The notes: a model not told the origin generated them from the letters alone. Shown: positions 1 through 9,457, counted from the stretch's first letter. The stretch is 64,000 bases of DNA from Pseudomonadota bacterium (GCA_027485695.1 JAIXQO010000003.1:1-64000), one strand, 5' to 3'. Made by a program: numbers and translations.

Positions 1-387
1 ATCAAAACCGCATCGGTCAGCACCGCAAACGCGAAACGTGACGAGCACCTGCGTTCACCTGATTTCTTTGATGCCGAAAAGAACAAAGAGATCACGTTCG
101 TTGGCAAGAAAGTCACTTCGACCGGCAAGAACAAGTTCAAAGTCGACGGAGACCTCACTCTGCACGGTGTGACCAAGCCAGCGACGTTCGATATCGAGTA
201 TGCTGGATCTACGACTCACCCGTTCACGGGTAAGCCAGCTCTCGGATTCACGGCGACGACCAAGCTGAATCGTAAAGACTACGGAATGGTCTGGAACAAA
301 GCGCTTGATAAGGGCGGCGTGATGCTCGGCGAAGAAGTCACCATTCAAGTGAACGTGGAAGCTGGCCCGGCCGCAGCGGCGAAGTAG
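1..387 (+). CDS. YceI-family protein, 3' part
   Basis: The reading frame is open from the first base, so the start lies outside the window; the last 128 residues are present. The visible part has the YceI signature: KFKVDGDLTLHGVTKPATF followed by a beta-rich C-terminal half ending in GEEVTIQVNVEA. YceI proteins are small, usually periplasmic, lipocalin-like barrels that bind polyisoprenoid or amphiphilic ligands. The signal peptide would be upstream and is not seen. The protein ends in an alanine/proline-rich tail (EAGPAAAAK). A strong intrinsic terminator follows 30 bases after the stop, so this is the last gene of its transcript. The family call is firm; the ligand is unknown. Confidence 0.88.
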   Translation: MKTASVSTANAKRDEHLRSPDFFDAEKNKEITFVGKKVTSTGKNKFKVDGDLTLHGVTKPATFDIEYAGSTTHPFTGKPALGFTATTKLNRKDYGMVWNKALDKGGVMLGEEVTIQVNVEAGPAAAAK

Positions 388-416
388 TCTTCGATTCTTA
401 CGAAAATGATTTCAAG

Positions 417-448
417 AGCCCGGGCGCCGATTGGCTCCCGGGCTTTTT
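417..448 (+). terminator. Rho-independent terminator after yceI
   Basis: A perfect 8-bp stem, AGCCCGGG (417-424) with CCCGGGCT (437-444), encloses a 12-base loop and runs into a short T tract (444-448). It ends the plus-strand transcript of the YceI gene. Confidence 0.85.
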
Positions 449-501
449 ATTTCGCACGTTCACGTTCTGCCCTCGATCTCGCGCGTATGATCGCGCTCGT
501 A

Positions 502-1875
502 TTACCTCGAGGCTTCATCTCCATCGTTGCGATCCGAATTCGCAGCGCGTTTCCTCGGTTTCTTTTTGGGTTTCTTCTTGGATGGTTTCGATGAAGTCGG
601 AGTTTCACCCGAAAGTTTCTCTAGAGTGCGCTTCGGGATGTCTTTGATGATCTGTCCAACGTCTTCGAGATCCGGTCCCGATTCGGTCTTAGGTTCTCGG
701 GAGGTCAATCCCTCTGGCATCCCTTCGGCAGAAGGTCTCATGGGGTTCGGCGCGGTTTGATTCGTGGGTGAAACGGTGTGCTTAGGAATGATGTCGAAGA
801 ATCGTAAGGTTCGGACAATATCGATACCGACACCGAAGATGTAATTTTTGTAGTCGTTCGCAATATCGAAACCCATGCTCGTATTGAAAAAAGCCGGGTT
901 GATATCGATGGCTCCCGTCTTGTGCAGACGTCCCGAGCGATTCGAGTATCGAGAAGCCTCATAGTAGGCACCGCCGTCGAGCTCGATTTTCAAATGTTGG
1001 TATTCGAGTAAAATGTAGTTCATTCCGAATCGCGGATGAAAAGTGGTTTTTTCTCCCACTGATACCGATTCGTCCGCGAGCAAAGAACTCTCTCCGTGTG
1101 CGAATGGGACATAGAGGTTGAATCCCATCCTGAAATATCGATTCGGCAGGTAGCCGAAACCGGCGGCCAGTTGGGCGGGTACATACATGGGTTGTACGAA
1201 ACCGGGTAAAAACTCAGTCCCCACGCTCAAGTCGGAATTGAGGTTTGTTCCCGGACGAAAACTCGCGCTGAAGACGACACGATCTCCGATATTGTAAAGG
1301 ACACCGAGTCTGGGCATGAGTTTAGAGCGGGAGTGTTTGCCAGCTCCGAACTCGTAGCGAGCGTTCAGGATCTCCGCGCTCACTCCGACTGAGAGACGAT
1401 CTCGGACGAGAATTCGTGAAACTCCGAAGTGATATTCTTTGAGGGAGACTTTGACGTCGTGTTCGACCGTCGACCCCGGGACGGAGTAGCGTCCCACTTG
1501 GGTCATCGGATTGTAGAAAGTGAATGCGAATCCCCAAGGGGGGAGGCCGAGGCCGATACCGCCTTGGGTCTCGCGAGAGACGTCGCCTTGTGGGTTGGCG
1601 TATCGATCCACAATGCGCACGCGATTGATCTGTGCTTCGAGCGATTCCATCGAGAGAGCGAACGATGCAGGCTGGGTTTCTGCGGTCGCGATGCTCTCGG
1701 GGACAGCGTTGCCGCCACCGGCCATACCGATCGATGTGGAGTCACCACGGACGGCGCCATCCCATCCAGAGTAAGCGCGGGTACGGCGTGTGTAGGGAAG
1801 GGGGGCTGAAAACGTGTCAAAAACGAGGGATCCGGCGAGGACTGCCGAGATCAGGAGTGAGTATCGAAATTTCAT
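502..1875 (-). CDS. FadL/OmpP1-like outer-membrane barrel protein
   Basis: 457 residues with an N-terminal signal peptide (MKFRYSLLISAVLAGSLVF). The early region (GDSTSIGMAGGGNAVPES) resembles the plugging N-terminus of FadL/OmpP1/TodX transporters. It is followed by many alternating beta-strand segments with aromatic ends. Unlike typical FadL proteins, it then carries a tail of about 90 residues rich in Pro, Ser and Lys (SKPSKKKPKKKPRKR) that does not look like barrel. FadL proteins pass hydrophobic molecules across the outer membrane. The gene stands alone, convergent with the yceI transcript. The barrel class is well supported; the exact family is inferred, and the basic tail could sit in the periplasm or at the surface. 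Confidence 0.6.
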   Translation of the reverse strand: MKFRYSLLISAVLAGSLVFDTFSAPLPYTRRTRAYSGWDGAVRGDSTSIGMAGGGNAVPESIATAETQPASFALSMESLEAQINRVRIVDRYANPQGDVSRETQGGIGLGLPPWGFAFTFYNPMTQVGRYSVPGSTVEHDVKVSLKEYHFGVSRILVRDRLSVGVSAEILNARYEFGAGKHSRSKLMPRLGVLYNIGDRVVFSASFRPGTNLNSDLSVGTEFLPGFVQPMYVPAQLAAGFGYLPNRYFRMGFNLYVPFAHGESSLLADESVSVGEKTTFHPRFGMNYILLEYQHLKIELDGGAYYEASRYSNRSGRLHKTGAIDINPAFFNTSMGFDIANDYKNYIFGVGIDIVRTLRFFDIIPKHTVSPTNQTAPNPMRPSAEGMPEGLTSREPKTESGPDLEDVGQIIKDIPKRTLEKLSGETPTSSKPSKKKPKKKPRKRAANSDRNDGDEASR

Positions 1876-2360
1876 ATTTATTTAGTGTTATCAAATCTGT
1901 GTGTAATGACGATGCAAAATGAGGGTTAGTCCCAAAAAGCTACACACTCCTGTCGTTTGTCTCGCGTCCAGAAGTGGTGAGTTTGCCCTATTTTTCATGG
2001 TGAACACTCAATCAAATCACCGGCGATTTAATTGAGATGCTCTACGGCAAGAAGACCTCGAAGGAGTTCGCGAAATCACAGCTGGGTGCAGAGGTCTCCG
2101 GACCGTCGATGAAGTGCGAGTCAACGTCGCTCCGATTCCCGTGGACGTTTAATCGATGACTTCTACTAATCCAGGCATGATCAACAGATGGACCTCAGTG
2201 CTTTTAGGGAAGATGGTCCCACCTATTTAACGTGACATGAGCGGATCGCAGAGCGCTGGTTTCTCCGATCCGCTTGGTCTATTATTGGATGAATTGACCA
2301 TAAACCGTTTGCTTTCCTGCGTCCTGATCGTTAACCATAGTAGAATTCGGACTTGATCCT
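1876..2360. other. Intergenic region with a hairpin and a possible gene remnant
   Basis: No convincing gene lies here. A hairpin with the 9-bp stem AGCGGATCG (2240-2248) / CGATCCGCT (2266-2274) lacks a clear T tract. A 40-codon frame at 2037-2159 (begins MLYGKKTSKEF, extendable upstream as an open frame to 2004) may be a decayed fragment, but it has no ribosome-binding site. The region must hold the promoters of the divergent porin gene and pantothenate operon; no clear consensus could be assigned. Confidence 0.4.
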
Positions 2361-3095
2361 ATGAGACAGGTACCTACTCGGTCATACGCAGCTTCGCGCT
2401 TTCTTTTGGTAGGGACAGGAAAACTGTCTCGTCACCTCGAATTTTACCTCAAACACCTTCAAATCCCGGTTTCAGTCCAGTCTTCACGGATGGGACTGAC
2501 CCCCGAGAATCACGCTTTCCAGCCCGATTACGTTTATCTGCTCGTCAAGGATGATGCGATTGAGGCGGTCCACGAGCGGCTGATGTCGGATATTCCGGAT
2601 GGGGCGACGGTGCTCCATGCCTCGGGCGCTCGAACGATTCCCGGAGTCCTGGGGCTTCATCCCCTCTGCACGTTTGGACAGACGCTCTACGCCGCGGACT
2701 ACTACCCGACCATTCCCTGGATCGTTGCCTCAGACGAGTGGGAGGACGCACGCCAGGAACTCTCCGCACTTCCGAATCAAATCCACCTCATCCACTCACG
2801 CGACCGAGCGCTCTATCACGCGCTCTGCTCGATCGCTGGAAATTTTCCGGCGCTCCTGTGGCGCGAAGTATTCGCTCGATTCGAAGGAGAAGTGGGACTT
2901 GCACGTGAGGTGCTTCGACCACTCGTCGAACAGAGCATGAGAAATGCATTTGAATCAGACGCGCACCTGACCGGTCCCATCGCGCGAGGCGATCGCGGGA
3001 CGATCGAGAAACACCTCGACGTGCTCGGACAAAGTCGCTTGAAACACATTTACGAATCATTCTTAGGAAATTTTTCAGGAGAATCCAAAACATGA
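2361..3095 (+). CDS. Rossmann/DUF2520 reductase, probable ketopantoate reductase
   Basis: 244 residues in two parts: an N-terminal NAD(P)-binding Rossmann-like half (FLLVGTGKLSRHLEFYL, then LLVKDDAIEAVHERL and a His-rich LHPLCTFG segment) and a helical DUF2520 C-terminal half (from about residue 150). DUF2520 proteins resemble 6-phosphogluconate dehydrogenase-like reductases. It is the first gene of a coupled pantothenate/CoA operon, and its stop overlaps the panB start (ATGA). The operon lacks a recognisable panE, and this is exactly the step missing between PanB and PanC. I therefore infer ketopantoate reductase activity, perhaps of the alternative PanG type described in Francisella. The fold is well supported; the substrate is inferred from position only. 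Confidence 0.7.
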   Translation: MRQVPTRSYAASRFLLVGTGKLSRHLEFYLKHLQIPVSVQSSRMGLTPENHAFQPDYVYLLVKDDAIEAVHERLMSDIPDGATVLHASGARTIPGVLGLHPLCTFGQTLYAADYYPTIPWIVASDEWEDARQELSALPNQIHLIHSRDRALYHALCSIAGNFPALLWREVFARFEGEVGLAREVLRPLVEQSMRNAFESDAHLTGPIARGDRGTIEKHLDVLGQSRLKHIYESFLGNFSGESKT

Positions 3096-3904
3096 TCACC
3101 GTTCCGCAGTTAAAAAATGCCAAAGAGCTGAAACACAAACTCGTGATGGTGACTTGTTACGATGCCTCATTCGCGCGAGTGATCGACGAGACTTCGATCG
3201 ACCAGATTCTCGTGGGTGATAGTGTAGCGATGGTGATGCATGGATTTGATTCCACCCTGCACGCAACGGTCGAGATGATGGAGTTTCATACTGCAGCCGT
3301 CGCTCGCGGCTCCAAGAAAAAATTCATCGTCGCTGATATGCCCTTTTTGTCGGTGCAACTCGGTAAACGCGCCGCTCTCGAGGCCGCCGGTCGGTTGATG
3401 CGCGCCGGTGCGCACGCCGTGAAAATCGAAAATATTCGAGGAATGGAAAAAACGATCGAAGCCATCATTCAAGCAGGAATTCCTGTCGTGGGCCACTTGG
3501 GTCTGACGCCTCAGTCCGTCCATCAGTTCGGCGGCATGAAGTTGCAAGGTAAAACCATCGATGCTCAGAAACAGTTGATCGAAGATGCGCACGCGTTCGA
3601 ACGCGTCGGCTCCTGCTCAGTAGTATTCGAATGTATCCCTTCGTCGCTCGGACGTTTGGCGACTCAAGAGTTGTCGATTTCGACGATTGGTATCGGAGCT
3701 GGTCCAGATACCACCGGGCAAGTGCTCGTTCTTCAAGATGTGCTCGGGTTTCAACCGGAATTTCGACCTAAATTTCTGAAACATTTCGCGGACGGAAAAA
3801 AATTCTTCGGTGATGCGCTCGAGAAATTTGCAACCGAAGTTCGTTCTTCGGCATATCCAGGGCCGGAGCATCAGTACTCTTATTCGCCAGAGGCACGTGC
3901 GTGA
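3092..3904 (+). CDS. panB: 3-methyl-2-oxobutanoate hydroxymethyltransferase
   Basis: PanB transfers a hydroxymethyl group from methylene-tetrahydrofolate to ketoisovalerate, giving ketopantoate, the first committed step of pantothenate synthesis in the cytosol. The 270 residues match the usual length. Key residues are all present: Asp43 in LVGDSVAMV and Asp82 in IVADMPF (metal and substrate), Lys111/Glu113 in AVKIENI, His135 in VVGHLGLTPQSV and catalytic Glu180 in VFECIPSSL. The C-terminal IGIGAGPDTTGQVLV is also typical. The start ATG overlaps the stop of the reductase gene and its stop overlaps the panC GTG (GTGA), so translation is coupled on both sides. Confidence 0.97.
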   Translation: MITVPQLKNAKELKHKLVMVTCYDASFARVIDETSIDQILVGDSVAMVMHGFDSTLHATVEMMEFHTAAVARGSKKKFIVADMPFLSVQLGKRAALEAAGRLMRAGAHAVKIENIRGMEKTIEAIIQAGIPVVGHLGLTPQSVHQFGGMKLQGKTIDAQKQLIEDAHAFERVGSCSVVFECIPSSLGRLATQELSISTIGIGAGPDTTGQVLVLQDVLGFQPEFRPKFLKHFADGKKFFGDALEKFATEVRSSAYPGPEHQYSYSPEARA

Positions 3905-4686
3905 AAGTCTATTCGACCAGAGCGGAATGGTTGAGCGCGCGCCACGGATCGTCTGCGAGTCAGACGCTCGGGTTCGTTCCGACGATGGGTGCGCTCCACG
4001 AAGGGCACCTCACGCTGCTTCGGGCATCAAAAGCGAAAACCGATCGCACGGTACTGAGCATTTTCGTAAACCCAACTCAGTTCAATCAGGCCGAAGATTT
4101 TGATCAATACCCTCGCACGCTCGAGCGGGATCTGGAACTTGCGCGCAGCGTAGGTGTCGACGAAGTATTCGCCCCAACGAATCCTCTCGAGCTGTACCCG
4201 CAGGGCGATGATTTTCGAATTCTGGAGACTCGGGATTCAAAACTCCTTGAGGGCGCATTTCGTCCGGGACATTTCGAAGGCATGCTGACCGTCGTGTTAA
4301 AACTCTTGCAAGTCGTTCGGCCGACACACGCGTTTTTCGGAGAAAAAGACTACCAGCAACTGATACTCGTCCAGAAAATGGCGCGTGATTTTTTCTTGGG
4401 AACAGAAGTGGTTCCCGTGCCGACCGTCCGCGAAGCATCGGGGCTTGCGATGAGTTCCCGGAACACACGATTGAGTCCGCAAGATCGTGAAAAAGCCTCA
4501 GAGATTTATCGCGCGCTGACTCGATTCAAAGATGCGTCCATCGCGGCCCAAGCGCTACAGACATCCGGTTTCCAAGTAGAGTACTGCGAAGATCATTGGG
4601 GACGCCGCTTATTCGCGGGTTGGCTCTCGGGAATTCGCCTCATCGACAACGTTCCTTTGGTCGCTATTCAAGGAGATTCGAAATGA
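3901..4686 (+). CDS. panC: Pantothenate synthetase (pantoate-beta-alanine ligase)
   Basis: PanC joins pantoate and beta-alanine with ATP through a pantoyl-adenylate. The protein shows the class I nucleotidyltransferase HIGH-like motif HEGH (residues 33-36, in PTMGALHEGH), the pantoate site FVNPTQF, the loop FFGEKDYQQL and a KMSKS-like AMSSRNTRLS. At 261 residues it is about 20 shorter than the E. coli enzyme; the C-terminal domain is reduced. The start is GTG, overlapping the panB stop. Its own stop overlaps the coaBC ATG. The beta-alanine would come from PanD in the same operon. Confidence 0.96.
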   Translation: MKVYSTRAEWLSARHGSSASQTLGFVPTMGALHEGHLTLLRASKAKTDRTVLSIFVNPTQFNQAEDFDQYPRTLERDLELARSVGVDEVFAPTNPLELYPQGDDFRILETRDSKLLEGAFRPGHFEGMLTVVLKLLQVVRPTHAFFGEKDYQQLILVQKMARDFFLGTEVVPVPTVREASGLAMSSRNTRLSPQDREKASEIYRALTRFKDASIAAQALQTSGFQVEYCEDHWGRRLFAGWLSGIRLIDNVPLVAIQGDSK

Positions 4687-5882
4687 AGATCTTACTCAAA
4701 GTTTCCGGATCCATCGCTTGTTTCAAAGCGGCCGCCTTGGCGTCGAAGCTCGTGCAAAACGGTTTTGAAGTACAGACGGTGATGACCCGCTCGGCATCGG
4801 ATTTCATCGGAGTGGGCACGTTCGAGGGCTTGACCGGCAAGCGCGTAGCACGTGATCTGTTCGAAGAAGGACATCGCATGGAGCATATCACTCTTGAGCG
4901 ATGGGCAGACCTGACGTTGTTCTACCCAGCAAGTGCGAATTCAATCGCAAAACTCGCGCAAGGCAGCGCAGAGGATCTCGTTTCCACGCTGTTTCTGGCG
5001 CATGATTTCAAGCGTCCCTACTGGGTTGCACCGGCGATGAATCCTTCGATGTTCTCCCATCCGGCCGTTCAAGCGAATCTCAAGCGATTGGAGTCATTTG
5101 GAGTGGAGTTGCTTTCGCCGGGCAGCGGTCGTATGGCTTGTGGTGAGTACGGCGAAGGGCGCCTCGTGGAGCCCGAGGATCTGGTGGCTCGGATCATCGC
5201 TTATCGGGATGGAGCGAAAAAGTCTGGTTCAATCCTAGTCACCGCCGGAGGAACCTTTGATCCGATTGATTCGGTTCGCGGCATCACAAATAATAGCACG
5301 GGTGAAACCGGTGTGCGTTTGGCCGAATCTCTTGCTCAGGCCGGATTTTCCGTGAAACTACTCCTGGCAAAAACAGCGACTTATCCCGCGCCTAGCCGCC
5401 CGGGTATTCAAGTCGAACGATTCACAACTTATGCAGACCTTGATCAGTCGTTAAAAAACACGCTCTCGCAAACGGCGTTCGATGCGTGTATCCACTCGGC
5501 CGCGGTCGGGGATTTCGATGTGGTCGTCGAAGGCTCCGGTGGAAAAATTTCGAGTTCGGCACCTGTGAGCTTGACGCTCAAACCAAGAACGAAGATTCTC
5601 TCCCGTCTCAAAGGTTATTCCAAGAACCCGAAACTCAAACTGGTGTCGTTCAAGTTGACTTCAGGGGAGTGGGACGAGAAAAGGCTCGAGAACGAGTACT
5701 CGATGTCCGATCTCGTGATTCAGAATGATCTGGCTGGAATCGACAAAGGCGGTGCACGCCACGAGGCGGGTATTTACGTCAAATCGCCAAAAGGTTTCGA
5801 ACTCCAGAAAAAGGTCCGCGATAAGATCGAGATTTTTGGATTCTTGCAGGAGTGGCTTGGTCGTCAGGAGGTTTCGTCGTGA
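4683..5882 (+). CDS. coaBC: Bifunctional CoaBC: phosphopantothenoylcysteine synthetase/decarboxylase
   Basis: 399 residues. The N-terminal CoaC half is a flavin-dependent decarboxylase: it starts [16 protein letters not shown], has the active-site His in [12 protein letters not shown], the PAMNPSMF motif and the substrate clamp [14 protein letters not shown]. The C-terminal CoaB half (from about residue 180) is the ligase adding cysteine to 4'-phosphopantothenate: [19 protein letters not shown] and NNSTGETG. I chose the ATG at 4683 over an upstream in-frame start because it has AGGAG nearby, begins the conserved Rossmann-like core and forms the same ATGA overlap as its neighbours. It supplies 4'-phosphopantetheine for CoA. 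Confidence 0.96.
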   Translation: MKILLKVSGSIACFKAAALASKLVQNGFEVQTVMTRSASDFIGVGTFEGLTGKRVARDLFEEGHRMEHITLERWADLTLFYPASANSIAKLAQGSAEDLVSTLFLAHDFKRPYWVAPAMNPSMFSHPAVQANLKRLESFGVELLSPGSGRMACGEYGEGRLVEPEDLVARIIAYRDGAKKSGSILVTAGGTFDPIDSVRGITNNSTGETGVRLAESLAQAGFSVKLLLAKTATYPAPSRPGIQVERFTTYADLDQSLKNTLSQTAFDACIHSAAVGDFDVVVEGSGGKISSSAPVSLTLKPRTKILSRLKGYSKNPKLKLVSFKLTSGEWDEKRLENEYSMSDLVIQNDLAGIDKGGARHEAGIYVKSPKGFELQKKVRDKIEIFGFLQEWLGRQEVSS

Positions 5883-6676
5883 TTCTCGCTTTGGATGTAG
5901 GCAATAGTCAGATGCTCGCGGGTGTGATCGAACGCACGATAGACGGTCCGGTCATCCGCGCCAGATTTCGCAGACACTCAAAAAGTGGAGCGAGCAGCGA
6001 CGAGCATGGATTGTTTTTTCGCGAGGTGCTTCGTGAGAACGATATTGATCCCTCCAAGATCAATGAAGTCGCGATCTGCAGTGTCGTTCCGGACGTGATG
6101 TATTCGCTGAAGGCGAGTTTCCAGAAGTATTTCAAACGCACCCCGTTCGTACTTCAGGCGGGGGTCAAAACTGGACTGCGGGTCAAATATCGCAATCCAG
6201 TCGAAGTGGGTGCCGATCGAATCGCTAATGCGATCGGTGCGACTTCTCGATTCCCGGATAAGAACCTCGTCGTGGTGGACCTGGGAACGGCGACAACGTT
6301 CTGTGCTATCACGCGAGAAAAAGACTACCTCGGTGGAACCATCATCGCGGGAATGCGAATCTCGGGCGAAGCGCTCGAATCAAAAACGGCGAAACTTCCG
6401 AGCGTAGAAATCTTGTCTCCTGAACAAGCACTGGGACGTTCAACGATCGAAAGCATCCAGAGCGGTCTCTACTATGGCCACCTTGGAGCGATGAGAGAAA
6501 TCATCTCGCGTTTCCAAGAAGAAGTGTTCAAAGGTGAAAAGCCTTTTGTCATCGGAACGGGCGGTTTCTCCAAGCTTTTCGAGGGCGCAGGTATTTTCGA
6601 CGTCGACATGCCCGACCTCGTGCTATTGGGTCTCTACGACGCTCTCCAAATGAACGAAGGAAGTACGCAGTCATGA
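5879..6676 (+). CDS. coaX: Type III pantothenate kinase
   Basis: CoaX phosphorylates pantothenate with ATP and, unlike CoaA, is not inhibited by CoA. The 265-residue protein begins [10 protein letters not shown] (phosphate-binding loop) and contains the [11 protein letters not shown] motif, [10 protein letters not shown] with its catalytic-region Asp, [11 protein letters not shown], and GTGGFSKLF near the end, all ASKHA-fold hallmarks of type III kinases. The start is the GTG at 5879, seven bases after a full AGGAGG (5866-5871) and overlapping the coaBC stop as GTGA. Its stop overlaps panD. It is the kinase step between PanC and CoaBC. Confidence 0.95.
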   Translation: MILALDVGNSQMLAGVIERTIDGPVIRARFRRHSKSGASSDEHGLFFREVLRENDIDPSKINEVAICSVVPDVMYSLKASFQKYFKRTPFVLQAGVKTGLRVKYRNPVEVGADRIANAIGATSRFPDKNLVVVDLGTATTFCAITREKDYLGGTIIAGMRISGEALESKTAKLPSVEILSPEQALGRSTIESIQSGLYYGHLGAMREIISRFQEEVFKGEKPFVIGTGGFSKLFEGAGIFDVDMPDLVLLGLYDALQMNEGSTQS

Positions 6677-7050
6677 AGATTACTTTGATGAAATCCAAGC
6701 TCCACCGTGCCACCTGCACCGAAGCTGATCTGAATTACGAAGGATCTATCTCTATTGATCCGGGATTAATTGAATCCGCGCAGTTCTACGCGTACGAGCG
6801 GGTAGATATCTATAACATCAATAATGGTGAACGTTTCTCAACCTATGTGATCCCAGGCAAGCCAGGGCAGATCGGCCTCAATGGCGCGGCCGCACGACTC
6901 GTTCAACCGGGCGATCGTTTAATCATCGTGTCTTACGCTGAGTTCTCCCCGGAAGAGGCGCGCGAGTACCGTCCGCGCGTGGTTCTCCTAGAGGAGAACA
7001 ATCGGGTCAAAGCAGTGTATTCGGATTCAGGTCGTAAGCTCGAGAACTAG
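6673..7050 (+). CDS. panD: Aspartate 1-decarboxylase proenzyme
   Basis: PanD makes beta-alanine from aspartate, the second substrate of PanC. The 125-residue proenzyme has the self-cleavage site Gly24-Ser25 inside YEGSISID, where Ser25 becomes the pyruvoyl group. Lys9 ([10 protein letters not shown]), Tyr58-region YVIPG and the [17 protein letters not shown] segment are as in the family. It is the last gene of the operon and its start overlaps the coaX stop (ATGA). Its TAG stop shares the palindrome CTAG (7047-7050) with the stop of the convergent lipoprotein gene, so the two coding regions abut with no spacer and no terminator. Confidence 0.96.
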   Translation: MKITLMKSKLHRATCTEADLNYEGSISIDPGLIESAQFYAYERVDIYNINNGERFSTYVIPGKPGQIGLNGAAARLVQPGDRLIIVSYAEFSPEEAREYRPRVVLLEENNRVKAVYSDSGRKLEN

Positions 7051-8093
7051 TCGATCACTCGACCAACGCAGCGAATAGAGCCCGTTGCCGAAGTACGTGC
7101 GCCCAATGAGACCGTTCCGGTTGAGCCGCCGAAGTTTAGCGCCATGTTACGGGCTGCGGAGCTCACGGTTGCGCTCCAGAAACTTGTGCCCGGATTCATA
7201 TTTGGTAGTACTCGTCGAACACCATTCAAATCGGCTAGTTTCCAATCATAAACCGTAGGCAGTCTCCAGCGAACAGGTGCGTCGGTGTTGAGCGCGCCAA
7301 GTCCGCCTTTGCCGTCGCCATAAATACCGGTCGTGTAATTCTCCCCGCCCACTGCGGAGCTCAAGCCGGTTGCCTCTGAGCAGTATGACGTAGGCGTGGT
7401 TTGGTCTTGGTACGTTCCGTTGTTACAGTAGTTGTTCGGATCGTCCGCTTGGACATTGCCTGCAGCGGTACACCAGTTCGCGGCACCGAGACGATCACTC
7501 CAAACCAGTCCTGTTCGTTCGTCTCGCCAAACTTCGGTAGATCCGGCCGTGTAGGTGACGAGTTTCCAATTTCCCTCAGCCGCGTTGCCGTCCGTGCTCC
7601 CCTCCCAGGTTGAGACGCCCGGGTTCTTGCTAGCACAGTCTGCAATCCGATCAGTAATCGAGCCGCTAGTTCCGCAGATCGTTGAGGGTCGGGTAGCGAC
7701 GGTGACGTTGACACCCGAAAAACCTTCATCGTCGATGTTGATATCTGGGACCTCGCGGTAGTCTGCTGGTAGTGCTGCGGTTTTCTCATCGTTCAAAAAG
7801 ATTTGCGAAGGCGTGCCGCCCGTCGTCCGATGAATTCCGGATGGCATGAGCGTTTGAAACGTAGGAACGACGAACGTGCCGGTGATGAGATCTCCCGAAG
7901 AGTCCCAGGCGTATTTTCCAACCGGAATTTCACTCGCTAGCGCGGTGTCTGTGGCGTAAAGAGTCGCGTCTTCGAGGCTACAAGAGTCCGACGAAGCCTG
8001 GCGACTGAGATTTGATTTGTAGTAGCTCCCATTTTTCTGACAACCCAGGAGAGTCGCCAGTACAAATAGGCCGCAGAACGAGCGGATACTCAT
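7047..8093 (-). CDS. Lipoprotein with DUF1566 (Lcl-like C-terminal) domain
   Basis: 348 residues. The lipobox LLGC (Cys18) after a short hydrophobic stretch marks a lipoprotein. The middle (residues about 60-170) is low in recognisable motifs. From about residue 180 a DUF1566 domain appears: VWRDERTGLVWSDRL, the conserved WRLPTVYDWKLADLNG, SFWSATVSS, and the closing GSIRCVGR. DUF1566 domains occur in surface lipoproteins and adhesins of many proteobacteria; the Lcl protein of Legionella is one example. Function here is unknown. The gene is convergent with panD and shares its stop palindrome. The family call is good, the role is open. Confidence 0.8.
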   Translation of the reverse strand: MSIRSFCGLFVLATLLGCQKNGSYYKSNLSRQASSDSCSLEDATLYATDTALASEIPVGKYAWDSSGDLITGTFVVPTFQTLMPSGIHRTTGGTPSQIFLNDEKTAALPADYREVPDINIDDEGFSGVNVTVATRPSTICGTSGSITDRIADCASKNPGVSTWEGSTDGNAAEGNWKLVTYTAGSTEVWRDERTGLVWSDRLGAANWCTAAGNVQADDPNNYCNNGTYQDQTTPTSYCSEATGLSSAVGGENYTTGIYGDGKGGLGALNTDAPVRWRLPTVYDWKLADLNGVRRVLPNMNPGTSFWSATVSSAARNMALNFGGSTGTVSLGARTSATGSIRCVGRVID

Positions 8094-8193
8094 GACCTTC
8101 TATTATAGAGAAGTATTTTGACGAATGTACTGTGTCTTGTATGACTCACTTGCGTAAGCGGGCGAAAGTAGAAACTGCGAACAAAAAGTCATA

Positions 8194-9366
8194 TCATAAC
8201 GGCGAAATCCGGCTGAGCAGACGAGCGACCTCGTTAGATTCGAAAATCACCCGAGACTGAATCGACGGTTCGCCCTCGATATAGCCGAACATTCTGAGGT
8301 TGTTTGGGTTGGAAACAGAACGACTTGTGAGCTCAAGTCCTGCGCTCCGAGGATAAGCGTCTTTCGGAGCGGGAACGAAGAGCCCCGCTTTGCGCAAGTT
8401 GTTTTCCAACATCAAGGTCGCTGATTGGCTCAGGTGACAAGTGAGGCAGTCTTGGGTTCCGGGCAGGTGATGCCCAGGGTTCTGCACCCGCGCCATCGTG
8501 TTAAGAAGGCGGGCGCTTTCGTCCGCCTTTAGCCATGCGGGCAGCGTGCTGTCCTTGACGAATCTAAAATAGTGCTCGCCGTCTAGGTCTTGATCCGTGA
8601 AAAAATTTCCAAAGCCTTTGAATGAGTCCATTCCGCCGAAATTATCGAATGCGTCGTTTGTACCGGGTGCAAACTGACTGCGGGGGAATGTACGCTGGGC
8701 GAATACGCCTCGTTGAATATCAAAAATTTGCATCTTCCAAGCGAAGTTCACGCTGATCAATATGGTAAACGCGGTACGGACTTGCGTAGCTGGGCGCAGT
8801 GCTTGTTTGAGAATGCCCGAGAGTCTACGTCCATAGGCTCCTTGGAGCCCTTCACGCGCAAGGACGGGGTGTACCTGTAGCGGGAGGTCGGCGAGCTCGC
8901 GGGCGTAGGGACGATTGAGTTCAGTCCAGGCGCGCAGGATCTCATTCCATTCAGATGGGGAGTATTCGTGAAACGTATGAACGGCGCCGTCGTGGAATTT
9001 CGCCTGAGTGACGCCCGTTGGAAGTCGCGAGCGAGTGGGCACTTGCCAGATCGCTCGCAATTGAGGACGGCAAGACTCGAAAAAATGGTCCCGGAAACAA
9101 GGATCGATTCGGACTCCGACGAGCGTGAGGAGATCCATCGGAGCATAAGATCCTTCGGACACTGAATGAAGATTGAACCGTCCCATTTCAGAAACGAACG
9201 AGGGTTCGAAGTACCCTCCACGATAAGCGGAGAATTCGGGAGCGGTGAGGAGCGTCGCGGTATTCGGTAAGAGGATGGAGACCGCGTTCAGGCTCCAGTC
9301 TTGAGCATGGGCAGAAGCGCTGAGGATCGAAATGAATAGGCAAACGAATGAGGGCCACAAATTCAT
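8194..9366 (-). CDS. Exported protein with a single CxxCH haem motif
   Basis: The product has a signal peptide (MNLWPSFVCLFISILSASA, cleavage near AHAQ) and no family I recognise. Near residue 310 it carries CLTCH, the covalent c-type haem attachment motif, shortly after NPGHHLPGTQ whose His residues could be the distal ligand. A haem-binding periplasmic protein is therefore possible, though one CxxCH in about 390 residues can occur by chance. An alternative GTG start lies nine bases upstream (9375); I prefer the ATG at 9366. It sits between the DUF1566 lipoprotein gene and lspA, all on the minus strand with gaps of about 90-100 bases, so it may have its own promoter. Confidence 0.65.
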   Translation of the reverse strand: MNLWPSFVCLFISILSASAHAQDWSLNAVSILLPNTATLLTAPEFSAYRGGYFEPSFVSEMGRFNLHSVSEGSYAPMDLLTLVGVRIDPCFRDHFFESCRPQLRAIWQVPTRSRLPTGVTQAKFHDGAVHTFHEYSPSEWNEILRAWTELNRPYARELADLPLQVHPVLAREGLQGAYGRRLSGILKQALRPATQVRTAFTILISVNFAWKMQIFDIQRGVFAQRTFPRSQFAPGTNDAFDNFGGMDSFKGFGNFFTDQDLDGEHYFRFVKDSTLPAWLKADESARLLNTMARVQNPGHHLPGTQDCLTCHLSQSATLMLENNLRKAGLFVPAPKDAYPRSAGLELTSRSVSNPNNLRMFGYIEGEPSIQSRVIFESNEVARLLSRISPL

Positions 9367-9457
9367 GGCGCGCACTTATCCCGAACCCAGACATAAAGGA
9401 ATACGTCCACGGTGTGGACGCTAAAATAAATTGAGTTGAGAGCGTGTTTCCGAGTGT

